A stretch of 64,000 nucleotides of DNA from NCBI GenBank assembly GCA_009838735.1, contig VXQZ01000037.1:165370-229369 (forward strand). The letters are read 5' to 3'. Positions 19,155 through 28,190 of the stretch are shown piece by piece. The stretch comes from Chloroflexota bacterium. Its GTDB lineage: Bacteria; Chloroflexota; Dehalococcoidia; Bin125. The notes beneath the pieces are model-generated. The model did no database searches. It saw only the letters and a program-made list of their open reading frames with translations, and was not told where the DNA came from. The translations under genes and the position numbers were made by a program. Positions within the stretch are counted from its first letter, which is position 1, and each line of letters opens with the position of its first letter.

Positions 19155-19895
19155 ATGTCGCTTGCAGCACCTTCGAGCCAACCGTCCTCAGAGTCGAGCG
19201 AACGGGTGGACCAAGCTACGCCGATACGCGTCATGCTGGTCGATGACCATTCCATCGTCCGTCAGGGGTTGAAGGAGATCCTCGACCGGACGGACGAGTA
19301 CGAAGTCGTGGGCGAAGCCGCAGACGGCGTGCAAGCGGTGGAACTCGCCAAGGCGATCGCGCCCGATGTGATTCTGATGGACCTGATCATGCCGAACAAA
19401 GACGGCGTCGAAGCGAGCCGGGAGATCCTCGAGGCCGTGCCAACGACGCACATTCTGGTCCTGACCGCGTCAACCGCAGACGACGCAGTGATCAACGCGC
19501 TGGCAGCGGGGGCCTCGGGTTATCTCCAGAAGGTCTGCGATCGCGAGGATCTGCTCGCTGCGATCAGCGACGCCGCTGAAGATCGTTCGAGTGTCTCTGT
19601 TGGCATGCTCCGCCGGGCGCTTGGCGCCGGCCAAGCCGCTCCAACGAGGGGAACGGGCACAGGGGGCAAGCTAACAGCGCGTGAGCGAAGCATCCTGACC
19701 CATTTCGCGAAAGGCAACTCCTACGCCGAGGTTGCCGAGATCATGGGCAACAGCGCGGTCACAGTGCGGAACACCATCTATCGAATCGAGCGGAAGTTGG
19801 GTGTGACCACCAAGCAGGAAATCGTCGCTTGGGCTGCACTGAACGGGTTGCTGGACGATCACCTTTCGGTTCGGAAGGCTTCCAGTCGCGAGTAG
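19155..19895 (+). CDS. LuxR/NarL-family response regulator
   Basis: 246 aa, ATG start after a GGAGTAGGCAACG leader. The receiver domain spans ~24-140 with acidic residues DD (30-31), phosphoacceptor Asp76 (ILMDLIMPNKDG), the conserved Thr (LVLTAST) and Lys (GYLQKV). A Gly/Thr-rich linker leads to a C-terminal LuxR helix-turn-helix (LTARERSILTHFAKGNS...TVRNTIYRIERKLGV, ~177-222). The recognition region reads AVTVRNTIYRI rather than the commoner TVKNHLSNI. It is the evident partner of the kinase upstream. Likely DNA targets are the ATAGATT-type inverted repeats at 9.3 and 10.7 kb (inference). Confidence 0.88.
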   Translation: MSLAAPSSQPSSESSERVDQATPIRVMLVDDHSIVRQGLKEILDRTDEYEVVGEAADGVQAVELAKAIAPDVILMDLIMPNKDGVEASREILEAVPTTHILVLTASTADDAVINALAAGASGYLQKVCDREDLLAAISDAAEDRSSVSVGMLRRALGAGQAAPTRGTGTGGKLTARERSILTHFAKGNSYAEVAEIMGNSAVTVRNTIYRIERKLGVTTKQEIVAWAALNGLLDDHLSVRKASSRE

Positions 19896-20134
19896 AGAAG
19901 TCCGAGGCAACGCCCAGGGCGTCCTCTCAAGTTCCGGACCCGATCGACACGATCCTGTGCTCCTCACGACCGTGCTGTCAACCTTGCGATGCGACCTGAC
20001 CAACGCATGAGTTGCGGCGGGACGCAGGGTAAGGGCGTGTCGGGCTGTGCGACACCTCCTGCAGATGCGGCTCGGTGCATCACCGGCTCTGCGAGAGAAA
20101 CGGTACACATCGTCGACCGCTATGGCCAGCGCCC

Positions 20135-22210
20135 TCACTTGTCTGGATTGAGTGGAGCGACTGTGGGAGGCGGGCGATCGCGGTCACCGCTAATCCAGAT
20201 GATGGCGCCGCTCTGGATCGGGAAGTCTGTGCCAGGTTCCGGATGCGCGGGATCCGCCGGAGCATATGACAGCCAGCTGTGTTGGCCGTGCAGCCAGAGA
20301 TGGATCGCGCCGGCGCCTCGACTGGCGAGCTGCGGAAAGAGCGCCGAGGCCAGAATCTGGTTGGGCGCGGTCCAGACGGTGAGGTCGCCAACAACGATGC
20401 TGGTCAGACCGTTCAGCCCGGTGACGTTCTCGGCCGCGGCCACCACCCTGACAACATCGTGCAGCTCGGACGTTGACGCGAGAAGCAATCCCTTACCAGA
20501 ATCGCCGAGAACGAGGAACCTCGCGACGGCCACGCCGCGCACGATCTCATGCTCACGCGAACTGAGTTGGAGCATGTCCAACGAGCCCGCAGCATCGAAC
20601 GTCACACCGTCCCCGGGAACGGTCGGATCCGACGAGGCCACCAGCTCGCCGAACTGGTCACGCAGGACGACGGCCGCGATCAGGACTTCGCCAGCTGCCG
20701 CGATCAGTTCCGCCCTCTCACCCTGACCAGGGACGTAGAAGAGCAGTCCCTTCAAGCCCTGTCCGAAGGTGAGCTTGGCGCCGGGATCGCTCTCGCGATA
20801 GAGCTCGAGCGAGAGGAACACGGGGTGACCGACGACGATGATCTCGACAGCCGTGACGGCCGGCACCGGGATGCTGCTAAGCCTCAACTCGACTTGATAG
20901 TGACCGAGCGCTGCCTCCTTGCTCGACGTCGTCAACGAGACGACAACCTGATCTTCTTCACAATCGAGCGCCCAGATCGCGGCTAGCCGCCGCCGTTCCT
21001 CCTCGTCCGGTCCGTCCTCGTCGTCCTCGTCTTCTGGGTCGGGCGGATCGCACTGCTGTGGGCGCTCCGCTTCGATCAGCGACAGCTCCGCATCCTCAGG
21101 GCCGGCGACAACCTCAACTTCGACGTCTCGACGGTTCAATTCAGTGCGGTTGCCGACCGAGTCGAGCCCGGTGATCACGATGTTGACCGTCCCGCCTGCG
21201 GAGGCGAGGTTTCCGCTCGGTTCTCCCGCTCTGAGCCCAGCGGGATCGCCGGCGAAGTTCAGCTCGAGTGTGTTCGAACGAGCGTGGCCGTCCGCGCCGA
21301 TCACGATCGCGTAGACGTCGATGTGACTGGCGGCCTGGCTGACCGGCCGGAGCGTGAACTGGGTGAGCGCGTTGGCTGGATTCGTCGCCGCATCGTCACC
21401 GCCGTAACGCAGCGTGTGTCGATTGGTCTCGCTCGGACGGTCGGACTCGCGCCCCATGTCAGCCTGGGTCGCGACGATGATGATCGAACTCACGTCATAG
21501 TCGTTGGCCATATTGCCGAGCGAATTCTCGACCGACAGCTCGAGATAGGCCGTCTGGCTGCGCTTGAGCGAGGTCGAAATCCGCTTACCGCGCTTCGCGT
21601 GGTCTTCCCGGCCTGGACGCAGGACGGCTGAGCCGATCGGATCCCCCGGATCGCCGATCTTCAGGGTCGCCACGGCGATCGGCAACGGCTCGGCATCGTC
21701 GTCGACGGCAACCGAGGCCGAGAGCGTCGCCCGACCTTCGGCCGTCCCAAGCGGTATCGCGAGCCGCACGACGATCGGTCCAAGATCGCCTTCATCGTTT
21801 CGTGGACCGGCAAACTGGGTGCCAGCGAGGGCATTCCGTTCTAGCACGACCGGACCGCCGACCGCGTGGACGAAGCGCAGCGTGTACGACTTGCCACTGT
21901 CGGCGTCGCGGACCCAGATTTCAATCTCGACATCCGTGCCGGCCCCGACCAGGTCGTCCGAGTCACGGATAACGATGCCGACCTTGGGGGATGCTGCGTC
22001 GAGCTCGGACGGGTTGCCGATCTGCAGCGCTCCACAGAAGAAGATCCCTACGGAGATGACGGCCACTAGCCTTGCCAGTCGCTTGCGCCGTAGCCCCTCC
22101 CGATCCGCGTGCCCGCCCAGCGCATTGAGATGCAACTGGAACAGCGCGGCCGCGAAGGCAATGCTCGCTGCGACAAGAGTGAACCCGCGTGCAGGATGTG
22201 TTCTACGCAT
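20135..22210 (-). CDS. Large acidic envelope protein of unknown function
   Basis: About 691 aa from ATG 22210 (MRRTHPARG); a TTG six codons earlier is the alternative and neither has a strong ribosome site. Two hydrophobic segments lie near the N-terminus (FTLVAASIAFAAALFQL and LARLVAVISVGIFFCGALQI). The rest is beta-rich with Ig-like strands (VGIVIRDSDDLVGAGTDVEIEIWV, GGTVNIVITGLDSVGNRTEL), an acidic low-complexity patch (DPEDEDDEDGPDEEE, ~405-420), and a C-terminal part with ITGLNGLTSIVVGD and ending in a Pro-rich tail. I recognise no enzyme or named family. It probably sits in the membrane facing outward. It is leftward and isolated from the two-component genes by a 240-bp gap. Confidence 0.62.
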   Translation of the reverse strand: MRRTHPARGFTLVAASIAFAAALFQLHLNALGGHADREGLRRKRLARLVAVISVGIFFCGALQIGNPSELDAASPKVGIVIRDSDDLVGAGTDVEIEIWVRDADSGKSYTLRFVHAVGGPVVLERNALAGTQFAGPRNDEGDLGPIVVRLAIPLGTAEGRATLSASVAVDDDAEPLPIAVATLKIGDPGDPIGSAVLRPGREDHAKRGKRISTSLKRSQTAYLELSVENSLGNMANDYDVSSIIIVATQADMGRESDRPSETNRHTLRYGGDDAATNPANALTQFTLRPVSQAASHIDVYAIVIGADGHARSNTLELNFAGDPAGLRAGEPSGNLASAGGTVNIVITGLDSVGNRTELNRRDVEVEVVAGPEDAELSLIEAERPQQCDPPDPEDEDDEDGPDEEERRRLAAIWALDCEEDQVVVSLTTSSKEAALGHYQVELRLSSIPVPAVTAVEIIVVGHPVFLSLELYRESDPGAKLTFGQGLKGLLFYVPGQGERAELIAAAGEVLIAAVVLRDQFGELVASSDPTVPGDGVTFDAAGSLDMLQLSSREHEIVRGVAVARFLVLGDSGKGLLLASTSELHDVVRVVAAAENVTGLNGLTSIVVGDLTVWTAPNQILASALFPQLASRGAGAIHLWLHGQHSWLSYAPADPAHPEPGTDFPIQSGAIIWISGDRDRPPPTVAPLNPDK

Positions 22211-22228
22211 CGTCGCTTTCACGCCCAA

Positions 22229-23543
22229 TCGCCAAGGTCTTCCTGGCGCACCTCCTCCAGGTTGTCCCTCAAGAAGACAGCCTCAGCGCTGCAACTTATC
22301 GGTCACGACTAGTCCTAACGTCAGGATCTTGCGACAACTGATCAAAGAGAAAGTCTCAATAGATCGATTGCTTATGTGGAATCTGATCACACTGACTGAT
22401 GATATCTCAACTGATGTCCAATGCGATCATCCAGCTACCTGACGTTGGTCCGATCGATTGAGTCGGCGTTCACGGTCACTCGCCTCAGCTCCATCTCTTT
22501 CCCGTGAGCGTGAACCGCATGCTGGAGCCTGCCTACGCGATCGCCACAGCCGAATGAACCAGTCCTCGTTCTCCTGCTGGCTACCGTCACCGCAGAGATT
22601 GTTGTCAACAGGCTCAGCGACGATCGGACCGTTGCCGCAACAGCGGTGGTCGCTGGCGACATCCTCGACGATCGTCCGTATGCGACCTCAGGTTGGACAT
22701 ACCCCGTCCGCCGTCTTGTTCTACATCCAGTACTCGTACTCGCAGGATCGCGACGTGTCCACTGCCAATTTCGTCATTGCCTGGCTGCTCAATGCGGGCC
22801 GACGCGGCGAACTCGAAATGTGCTCCCTCACCTCTACCCTGCGCGAGGTAGCCAGGCCAATCTCCCCGACGGCGTGATGATTAACTCAGCGCGGCAAGCA
22901 TTGTGGAGCCTGCCCATCGATCGGAACCAGAATCGGACAATCCTATGCAAGCCCGCTAGCGCCAGATTTCTGTGCGGCTCGATCAGTTGCTTGGTGGGCG
23001 ATCTGATCCAACGCGCACAATCACATCGGATCAAGCGGCGGTCGGACCTGGCATGCCGAGTGACGAAGACAGCAGGTTCCGTTCCGAAGGACTGCTCGAA
23101 GGCATTCCCAAGGCGTGTCCCACCGGTTCCTCGCTCAAATCCAGACGAGGGCTACGCCGGGTGCTCTGTAGTCCGAACAGACACCCCGTAGGCCCCAGCT
23201 CTGTGGTGCATTCCGAGCCAGGACACGATGGTACGCACCCATCGTGCCCGTCGGTTCAACCACCTGTGAGCAAGCGAGCAGATGCCAGTCAGGACGCAAG
23301 CGGGTCGACCGCGGAGCTAGACATCCAACGTAACCCGCAATTCGAAGGTTCTCGATGTTGTCCAGTTTGGTTGGCCGTCGTGTACTGAACTGCGCACTTT
23401 TGAGTGGGAAGTTCCGATCTGAACACGTCTAGTGCTCCGTCGTCCGCTGTCGAACAGATCACGAGACAGTGCCGCTTGCCGTTGCCCGTCTCATGTCTAA
23501 TGGGCAGGATCCCCGTCCGAACGCCTCAAGGTCTCCGTGCTGG
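22229..23543. other. Gene-poor region with possible decayed coding fragments
   Basis: About 1.3 kb with no convincing gene. Two overlapping rightward frames around 22560-22830 look coding in turn: first a hydrophobic LVLLLATVTAEIVVNRLS followed by VAGDILDDRPYATSGW, then in another frame LFYIQYSYSQDRDVS and NFVIAWLLNAGRRGELEM. This pattern would fit a frameshifted remnant, but I cannot name a family. A hairpin with 8-bp arms (CACGATGG/CCATCGTG, 23224-23246) lies further right. An ATAGATCGAT element at ~22358 lies ~150 bp upstream of the leftward gene. Confidence 0.4.
23321..23374. repeat. Diverged intergenic repeat, copy B
   Basis: Partner of the stretch at 7570-7620, sharing the core TCTCGATxxTGTCCAGTT. 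Both copies lie in gene-poor DNA next to the envelope genes. Identity is partial and judged by eye. Confidence 0.3.
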
Positions 23544-25313
23544 TTAGTCCACCGCGACGTTGCCCGACGTGGGTTGGGGCGAGGCGGCGGTGACTCGCCA
23601 GCCGGCGGCGCGGAGGCGTTCTTGCCAGAACGCGGCGTAGCGACCGTCCAACTCCAGCAGATCCGCGTGCGAGCCGCGCTCGACGATCCGTCCCTCGTCG
23701 AGCACGAGGATCTGGTCGGCGGCCTGGACGGTCTGCAGACGGTGGGCGACCACGACCAGGGTCTTGTCGTGGGTCAGGGCTTGCAGGGCCTGCTGTACGG
23801 CGCGTTCGTTGATCGGGTCGAGCGCGGCGGTGGCCTCGTCGAGCAGCACGATCGGCGAATCCTTGAGGATCGCCCGGGCGATGGAGACGCGCTGGCGTTC
23901 GCCGCCGGAGAGCCGCGCGCCGGCCTCGCCGACTCGCGCTTCCCAGCCTTCCGGCAGGCGTTCGGCGATCTCGTCGACCCGGGCCAGCGAGGCCGCCGCC
24001 CGGACTTCCGCGTCGGTCGCGTCGGGCCGGCCGAGGCGAATGTTCTCCTCGATCGTGCCGTCGAACAGGTAGACATCCTGGAAAACGACGGAAATCTGGC
24101 GCATCAGCACCTCGGTCGAGAGGTCGCGGACGTCGACGCCGCCAATCCGCACAGTTCCCAGGCTGGTATCCCAGAATCGCGCAATCAGGCGGAGAATCGT
24201 GGTCTTGCCGGCGCCGGAGGGTCCGACGACTGCGGTCATCGTGCGCTCGGGCGCGGTGAAGCTGATGTCGTCGAGAACCGTGTGGTCCTCGTAGGCGAAG
24301 CGGACCGAGTCGAACTCAATCGCCGCGCCCGCGGGTTCGGTCGACGACTCGGACTCCGGCAGCGGGTCGGTGGCGAACAACGTCTCCATGCGGTCCAGGC
24401 TGTTGCGGCTGATCCGCAGCGCGCCGCCGAGGTCGGCCGCTTCGATCATGGGATCGACGTAGCGGGCGGCGAGGACGAGGATGGCCAGCAGCTCGGCGAC
24501 TTCGATATCGCCGCCCAGCGCGAGGTCGAGTCCGAACAGGATCAAGACGGTGAACGCGATCTGCACCACGAGCACGAATCCGGCGAGTCCGGGCGCGGCG
24601 ATCAGCAACTGGGCGCGACCCGCGTCGCGTTGCTCTTGCAGGGCGTCGTCGAGCTGCTTGAAGCTGCGCGTCGCGTAGCCGAACCCGCGCAGCACGGTCT
24701 GCGCCTGCGAGAACTCGACCACGCGATTGGAGGCGTCGACCTTGGCGTCGTCGTGCCGGTGGTCGGTGCGGGCGACGAGGCCAGTCGACCAGCGATAGAC
24801 CAACCAGGCCAACGGCGCCGTGATCGCCGCGGCGAGGGCGAGTCGCCAGTCGAAGGCGAACATCACGATGATCACGGTGATCGGAGTCACGAACGCGTTG
24901 ACGACCGGGCGCAAGAGGTGGGCGGGGACGCCCATTACATCGATCACGCCCTGGCTGGTCAGGCGGCCCAGGCTGCCGACGCGCGTGACGTCGAACCAGC
25001 CCAGCGGCAACTGGGCGATCTTGTCGCCCAGGCGCTCGAACAGGCTCCTGGCCAGGTTGATGGCGGAGATGAACCCGAGCATCTGGGTGACCCAGCGCAC
25101 GATGCCATAGGCGGCGAGCACTCCGGCCATCGCGCCGAGCCAGACCCAGGCGGTGTCGTAGTCGCCGTCGAATGTGGCTCGCAGCAGCGGCACCAGCAAT
25201 GCGAAGCCGACCCCCATCAGGATCCCTTCGAGCGCGAGGCCGAAGATGTTGGCCCGAAGTGTGCGTCCGTGGGGCAGCGACGCTGGTAGCAGCTGCAGCA
25301 GTTTGAAGATCAT
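23544..25313 (-). CDS. ABC transporter permease/ATPase, IrtB/YbtQ-like half
   Basis: 589 aa. An N-terminal transmembrane domain (~20-310, type IV ABC exporter fold) is followed by a nucleotide-binding domain with Walker A GPSGAGKTTILRL (~365), Q-loop VVFQDVYLFDG, signature LSGGERQRVSIARAIL and Walker B IVLLDEATAALDP, then H-loop VVVAHRLQT. Its start overlaps the stop of the preceding ABC gene by 4 bp (ATGA), so the two are co-translated and probably form a heterodimer. The wording of the NBD (LARVDEIAERLPEGWEARVG) is typical of the YbtQ/IrtB group, which have an exporter fold but import metal-siderophores. Last gene of the leftward operon. Substrate is not shown by sequence; a metal chelate is inferred from relatives and neighbours. 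Confidence 0.85.
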   Translation of the reverse strand: MIFKLLQLLPASLPHGRTLRANIFGLALEGILMGVGFALLVPLLRATFDGDYDTAWVWLGAMAGVLAAYGIVRWVTQMLGFISAINLARSLFERLGDKIAQLPLGWFDVTRVGSLGRLTSQGVIDVMGVPAHLLRPVVNAFVTPITVIIVMFAFDWRLALAAAITAPLAWLVYRWSTGLVARTDHRHDDAKVDASNRVVEFSQAQTVLRGFGYATRSFKQLDDALQEQRDAGRAQLLIAAPGLAGFVLVVQIAFTVLILFGLDLALGGDIEVAELLAILVLAARYVDPMIEAADLGGALRISRNSLDRMETLFATDPLPESESSTEPAGAAIEFDSVRFAYEDHTVLDDISFTAPERTMTAVVGPSGAGKTTILRLIARFWDTSLGTVRIGGVDVRDLSTEVLMRQISVVFQDVYLFDGTIEENIRLGRPDATDAEVRAAASLARVDEIAERLPEGWEARVGEAGARLSGGERQRVSIARAILKDSPIVLLDEATAALDPINERAVQQALQALTHDKTLVVVAHRLQTVQAADQILVLDEGRIVERGSHADLLELDGRYAAFWQERLRAAGWRVTAASPQPTSGNVAVD

Positions 25314-27097
25314 CCGACTGCCTCCGCGACCCGGCTCGCTTCCCAGAGACGGCGGTACGTTGCTTCGAGCGCCAGCAACTGGTCGTGCGTGCCCTGCTCA
25401 ATGATCTGCCCGCGGTCCAACACGCAGATCTGGTCTGCGCCCACGATCGTGTGCAGGCGGTGCGCAATCACGAGCAGCGTGCGGCCGACGATCAGTTCGG
25501 AGATTGCGTCCTGGATCGATGCCTCGGCCTCAGGATCGGCGAAGGCGGTCGCCTCGTCGAGCACAAGGATCGGGGCGTCGGCGAGGATCACGCGGGCGAT
25601 TGAGACCCGCTGCGCCTCGCCGCCGGAGAGCAGCGCATCCTCGCCGGCGATGGAGTCGTAACCGCTCGGCAGCTCGAGGATTCGCTCGTGAATCTGCGCC
25701 GTCTCGGCCGCCGCCACGACTTCATCCAGCGGCGCGTCGGGCCTCGAGAGGGCAATGTTGTCTCGAATCGACATGCGCAACAACTGCACGTCCTGGAAGA
25801 CCAGACCGACATTGCGGTAGAGGTCGTTGCTACTGATTTCGTCGACCGGCACGCCGCCGATCGTGATCCGCCCCTCGGACGTGTCCCAGAAGCGGGGCAG
25901 CAGCCGGGCCAGTGTGCTCTTGCCCGAGCCCGACGGGCCGACCACGGCGGTGACGGTGCCGGGTTCAAGGGTGAGGTCGATGCCGCGGACCGCCTCATTT
26001 TCGCCGTCGTAGGAGAAGCTGACGTTCTCGAACGCGACGCGGGTGCCGACCGGCACGCGGGGATGCTCTGATTCGGGCAGGGACGGCGTGTCGAGCACGT
26101 CGGCAACCCGATCGGCGGCGCGATGGGCGAGCATCAGATCGTTCTGTGCAAAGGACAGCGTCAGGAAGGCGGCGGCCAGGCTCGGTCCAAGGATGATGAA
26201 GGGCAGCAGGTCGATCGCCTCAATCGCTCCGCCGGCGGTCATGCCCAGGCCGATCGCCAGGATGACGACCATGGCGAAGATCGGCGACATCACCGTGTTG
26301 CCGGCGGAGATCCAGGGAATTTGAACCCTGACCCACTCCCAGAAGTAGTCGACGAACCGGTTCGCGTGCTCGACGAACTGACGATACGAGCGCCGCGCCT
26401 GGCCGAATGTCTTGACCACGGCGATGCCCTGGACGAAGGCGACTGAGGAGGCGTTGACGTCCTCGAGCGCCTGGTCGTAGGCGACCATCTTCTCGCTGAA
26501 GCCGCGATACATGAAGGCGTAGAGAAAGACGCCACCGACAATCGGGATCAGCGCAACCAGCGCCATCCGCCAGTCGATGATGAACAGGTAGATCAGCGCG
26601 GTGACCGGCGTAACCATTGCGCCGACGATGTTGGTGTACGAGTGACCGACGATGTGATGCAGGGTTGAGACATCGTCCTCGAGCGCCTTCTTGACCGCGC
26701 CCGCGTTGCGGTCGTTGAACCAGCCCAGCGGCACCGTGCTGAGCTGAGCCGCCATGTTGCGTCGCAGGTAGAACTGGAAGTCGACATCGGCCAGGTGGGT
26801 GATCGCGCCCGAGGCCATTTTGAAGATGAACTGGAGCAGCATCGCGCCCGCGCAGAGCCCGGCGATCAGCCAGGCCTTGCCCTCGTCGGTCGGACCCTCC
26901 GCCAGCAGCACGCGGCCGATCTCAGCGACGGCGATGAATGGCATCACGCCAAACGCGGAGCTGATCGCCTGCAACAGACAAGCAGCGGCGATCGTCGGTG
27001 TCAACGGCGCAACCAGACGTCCAACCTGGGAGCCGGGAGACCTCGCCTGCCGTTCGATCCCTGCGAGTTCCGCGCTCGCTGCTTCTGCGGTGGTCAT
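25310..27097 (-). CDS. ABC transporter permease/ATPase, IrtA/YbtP-like half
   Basis: 595 aa, ATG start with TGAGGAG 7 nt upstream. Transmembrane domain at ~30-320, NBD with Walker A GPSGSGKSTLARLL, VFQDVQLLRMSIRDNIAL, signature LSGGEAQRVSIARVIL, Walker B ILVLDEATAFADPEAE and H-loop VIAHRLHT. The Walker B/D-loop wording ATAFADPE is characteristic of the IrtA/YbtP subgroup. It lacks the N-terminal siderophore-interacting reductase domain present in mycobacterial IrtA; the flavin-dependent oxidoreductases just upstream in the operon might supply redox chemistry instead (inference). The 3' end overlaps the partner gene by 4 bp. Confidence 0.86.
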   Translation of the reverse strand: MTTAEAASAELAGIERQARSPGSQVGRLVAPLTPTIAAACLLQAISSAFGVMPFIAVAEIGRVLLAEGPTDEGKAWLIAGLCAGAMLLQFIFKMASGAITHLADVDFQFYLRRNMAAQLSTVPLGWFNDRNAGAVKKALEDDVSTLHHIVGHSYTNIVGAMVTPVTALIYLFIIDWRMALVALIPIVGGVFLYAFMYRGFSEKMVAYDQALEDVNASSVAFVQGIAVVKTFGQARRSYRQFVEHANRFVDYFWEWVRVQIPWISAGNTVMSPIFAMVVILAIGLGMTAGGAIEAIDLLPFIILGPSLAAAFLTLSFAQNDLMLAHRAADRVADVLDTPSLPESEHPRVPVGTRVAFENVSFSYDGENEAVRGIDLTLEPGTVTAVVGPSGSGKSTLARLLPRFWDTSEGRITIGGVPVDEISSNDLYRNVGLVFQDVQLLRMSIRDNIALSRPDAPLDEVVAAAETAQIHERILELPSGYDSIAGEDALLSGGEAQRVSIARVILADAPILVLDEATAFADPEAEASIQDAISELIVGRTLLVIAHRLHTIVGADQICVLDRGQIIEQGTHDQLLALEATYRRLWEASRVAEAVG

Positions 27098-27107
27098 CGG
27101 CAGCTCC

Positions 27108-28178
27108 TCAGTCGATTGTGGCCGATGCTCGGCTCATCGTGCCGGATGCACGAGGGACTCCCTCGCCGGCCCTGAGCCGGGGCATGACATTGGCGGCGAA
27201 GCGGCGAATCGAGTCGAGCGTCGCCTGCGGTTCGCCTATGGGCTCCATGTACAGCGCGAAATTGCGCGCGCCTGTGGCGTCGATGAACTCGTCGAACCAC
27301 TCGATCACTCGCTGCGGCTGGCCGACCGGGCTCTGCCCGATCACGCTCTCAACAAGCGCGGGAGTCATCTCGGCACGCGCTGATAGATCCAGGTCGGGAT
27401 CCTGCAGACCTGGATGATTGCCGGTGTTGAACGACGCCAGCATCCCGGCCGACATGCGCTCTCGCGCGGATGCTTCGTCATCCTCAACCAGGCAGGGAAT
27501 GGCGTGCAGATGGTCGATGTCGCCGTCCCAGCCATGCTCCTGCGCGAAGCCTCGATATTGCTCGATCGTCTTGACCCGGCTCTCGGTGTCGGCCGCAAAG
27601 TAGAACTGCAGTGGCAGGCGCAGGCGGGCGGCGACCTCGACTGCCTCCGGCGTCGCGGTTGCGACGTGCACCGGCGGATGTGGCTGTGTCCGGGGCCGAG
27701 GGCGCACGGTCACCGACTGGTATGGGAACAACTCGTTCTCGCTGGTGACGCCGCGATTCGACAGGGCGTCGATCACCGCCGTCACGATTGCTTCGATGCC
27801 GACCGACCAGCGCTCGGTTGGAACCGAGAGCACGTCATAGTCGAGCGAGTATCCGCCGCGGCCCAGGCCGAGATCGAGCCGTCCTCCGCTGACCTGATCA
27901 AGAATTGCCGCCTGCTCTGCCAGCGTGATCGGGTGGACCAGTGGGGCCAGGACGACCGCTGTGCCAACTCGTATGCGCTGAGTCAGCCCCAGCAGATAGC
28001 CGGCCAGCGTCAGCGCCTGGGAGCACACCCCAAAGTCAATGAAATGGTGCTCGGTCACCCAGAGTCGGTCGTAGCCAAGCGATTCAGCCAGCCTGGCGGA
28101 ATCGACTGAGAGCTGTAACGCCGCGGCATCGTTGACGTGCTCGAACACGCCGTTGTTGAGAAACAGGCCGATCTGCAT
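27108..28178 (-). CDS. LLM-class flavin-dependent oxidoreductase, copy 1
   Basis: 356 aa, ATG with TAGGAG 7-8 nt upstream. Bacterial-luciferase-like (LLM) TIM-barrel: MQIGLFLNNG opening strand, YDRLWVTEHHF (the conserved EHH region), IRVGTAVVLAPLVHPITLAEQAA, and SGGRLDLGLGRGGYSLDYD, the flavin-site region. Such enzymes use FMNH2 or F420H2 to oxygenate or reduce small organic substrates. It is a close paralog of the next gene upstream, separated by 12 bp, so a tandem duplication is evident. Within this operon it may act on the imported ligand. Whether the cofactor is FMN or F420 cannot be read with confidence. Confidence 0.85.
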   Translation of the reverse strand: MQIGLFLNNGVFEHVNDAAALQLSVDSARLAESLGYDRLWVTEHHFIDFGVCSQALTLAGYLLGLTQRIRVGTAVVLAPLVHPITLAEQAAILDQVSGGRLDLGLGRGGYSLDYDVLSVPTERWSVGIEAIVTAVIDALSNRGVTSENELFPYQSVTVRPRPRTQPHPPVHVATATPEAVEVAARLRLPLQFYFAADTESRVKTIEQYRGFAQEHGWDGDIDHLHAIPCLVEDDEASARERMSAGMLASFNTGNHPGLQDPDLDLSARAEMTPALVESVIGQSPVGQPQRVIEWFDEFIDATGARNFALYMEPIGEPQATLDSIRRFAANVMPRLRAGEGVPRASGTMSRASATID

Positions 28179-28190
28179 GTGCGTGTTCTC

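Noticed and set aside
18905-19255. 116-aa leftward ORF upstream of the response regulator
   Set aside because: It overlaps the regulator's start in antisense and has no ribosome site or homology.
23469-25289. 606-aa rightward ORF
   Set aside because: Antisense to the ABC transporter gene, whose Walker and signature motifs are intact; no family features.
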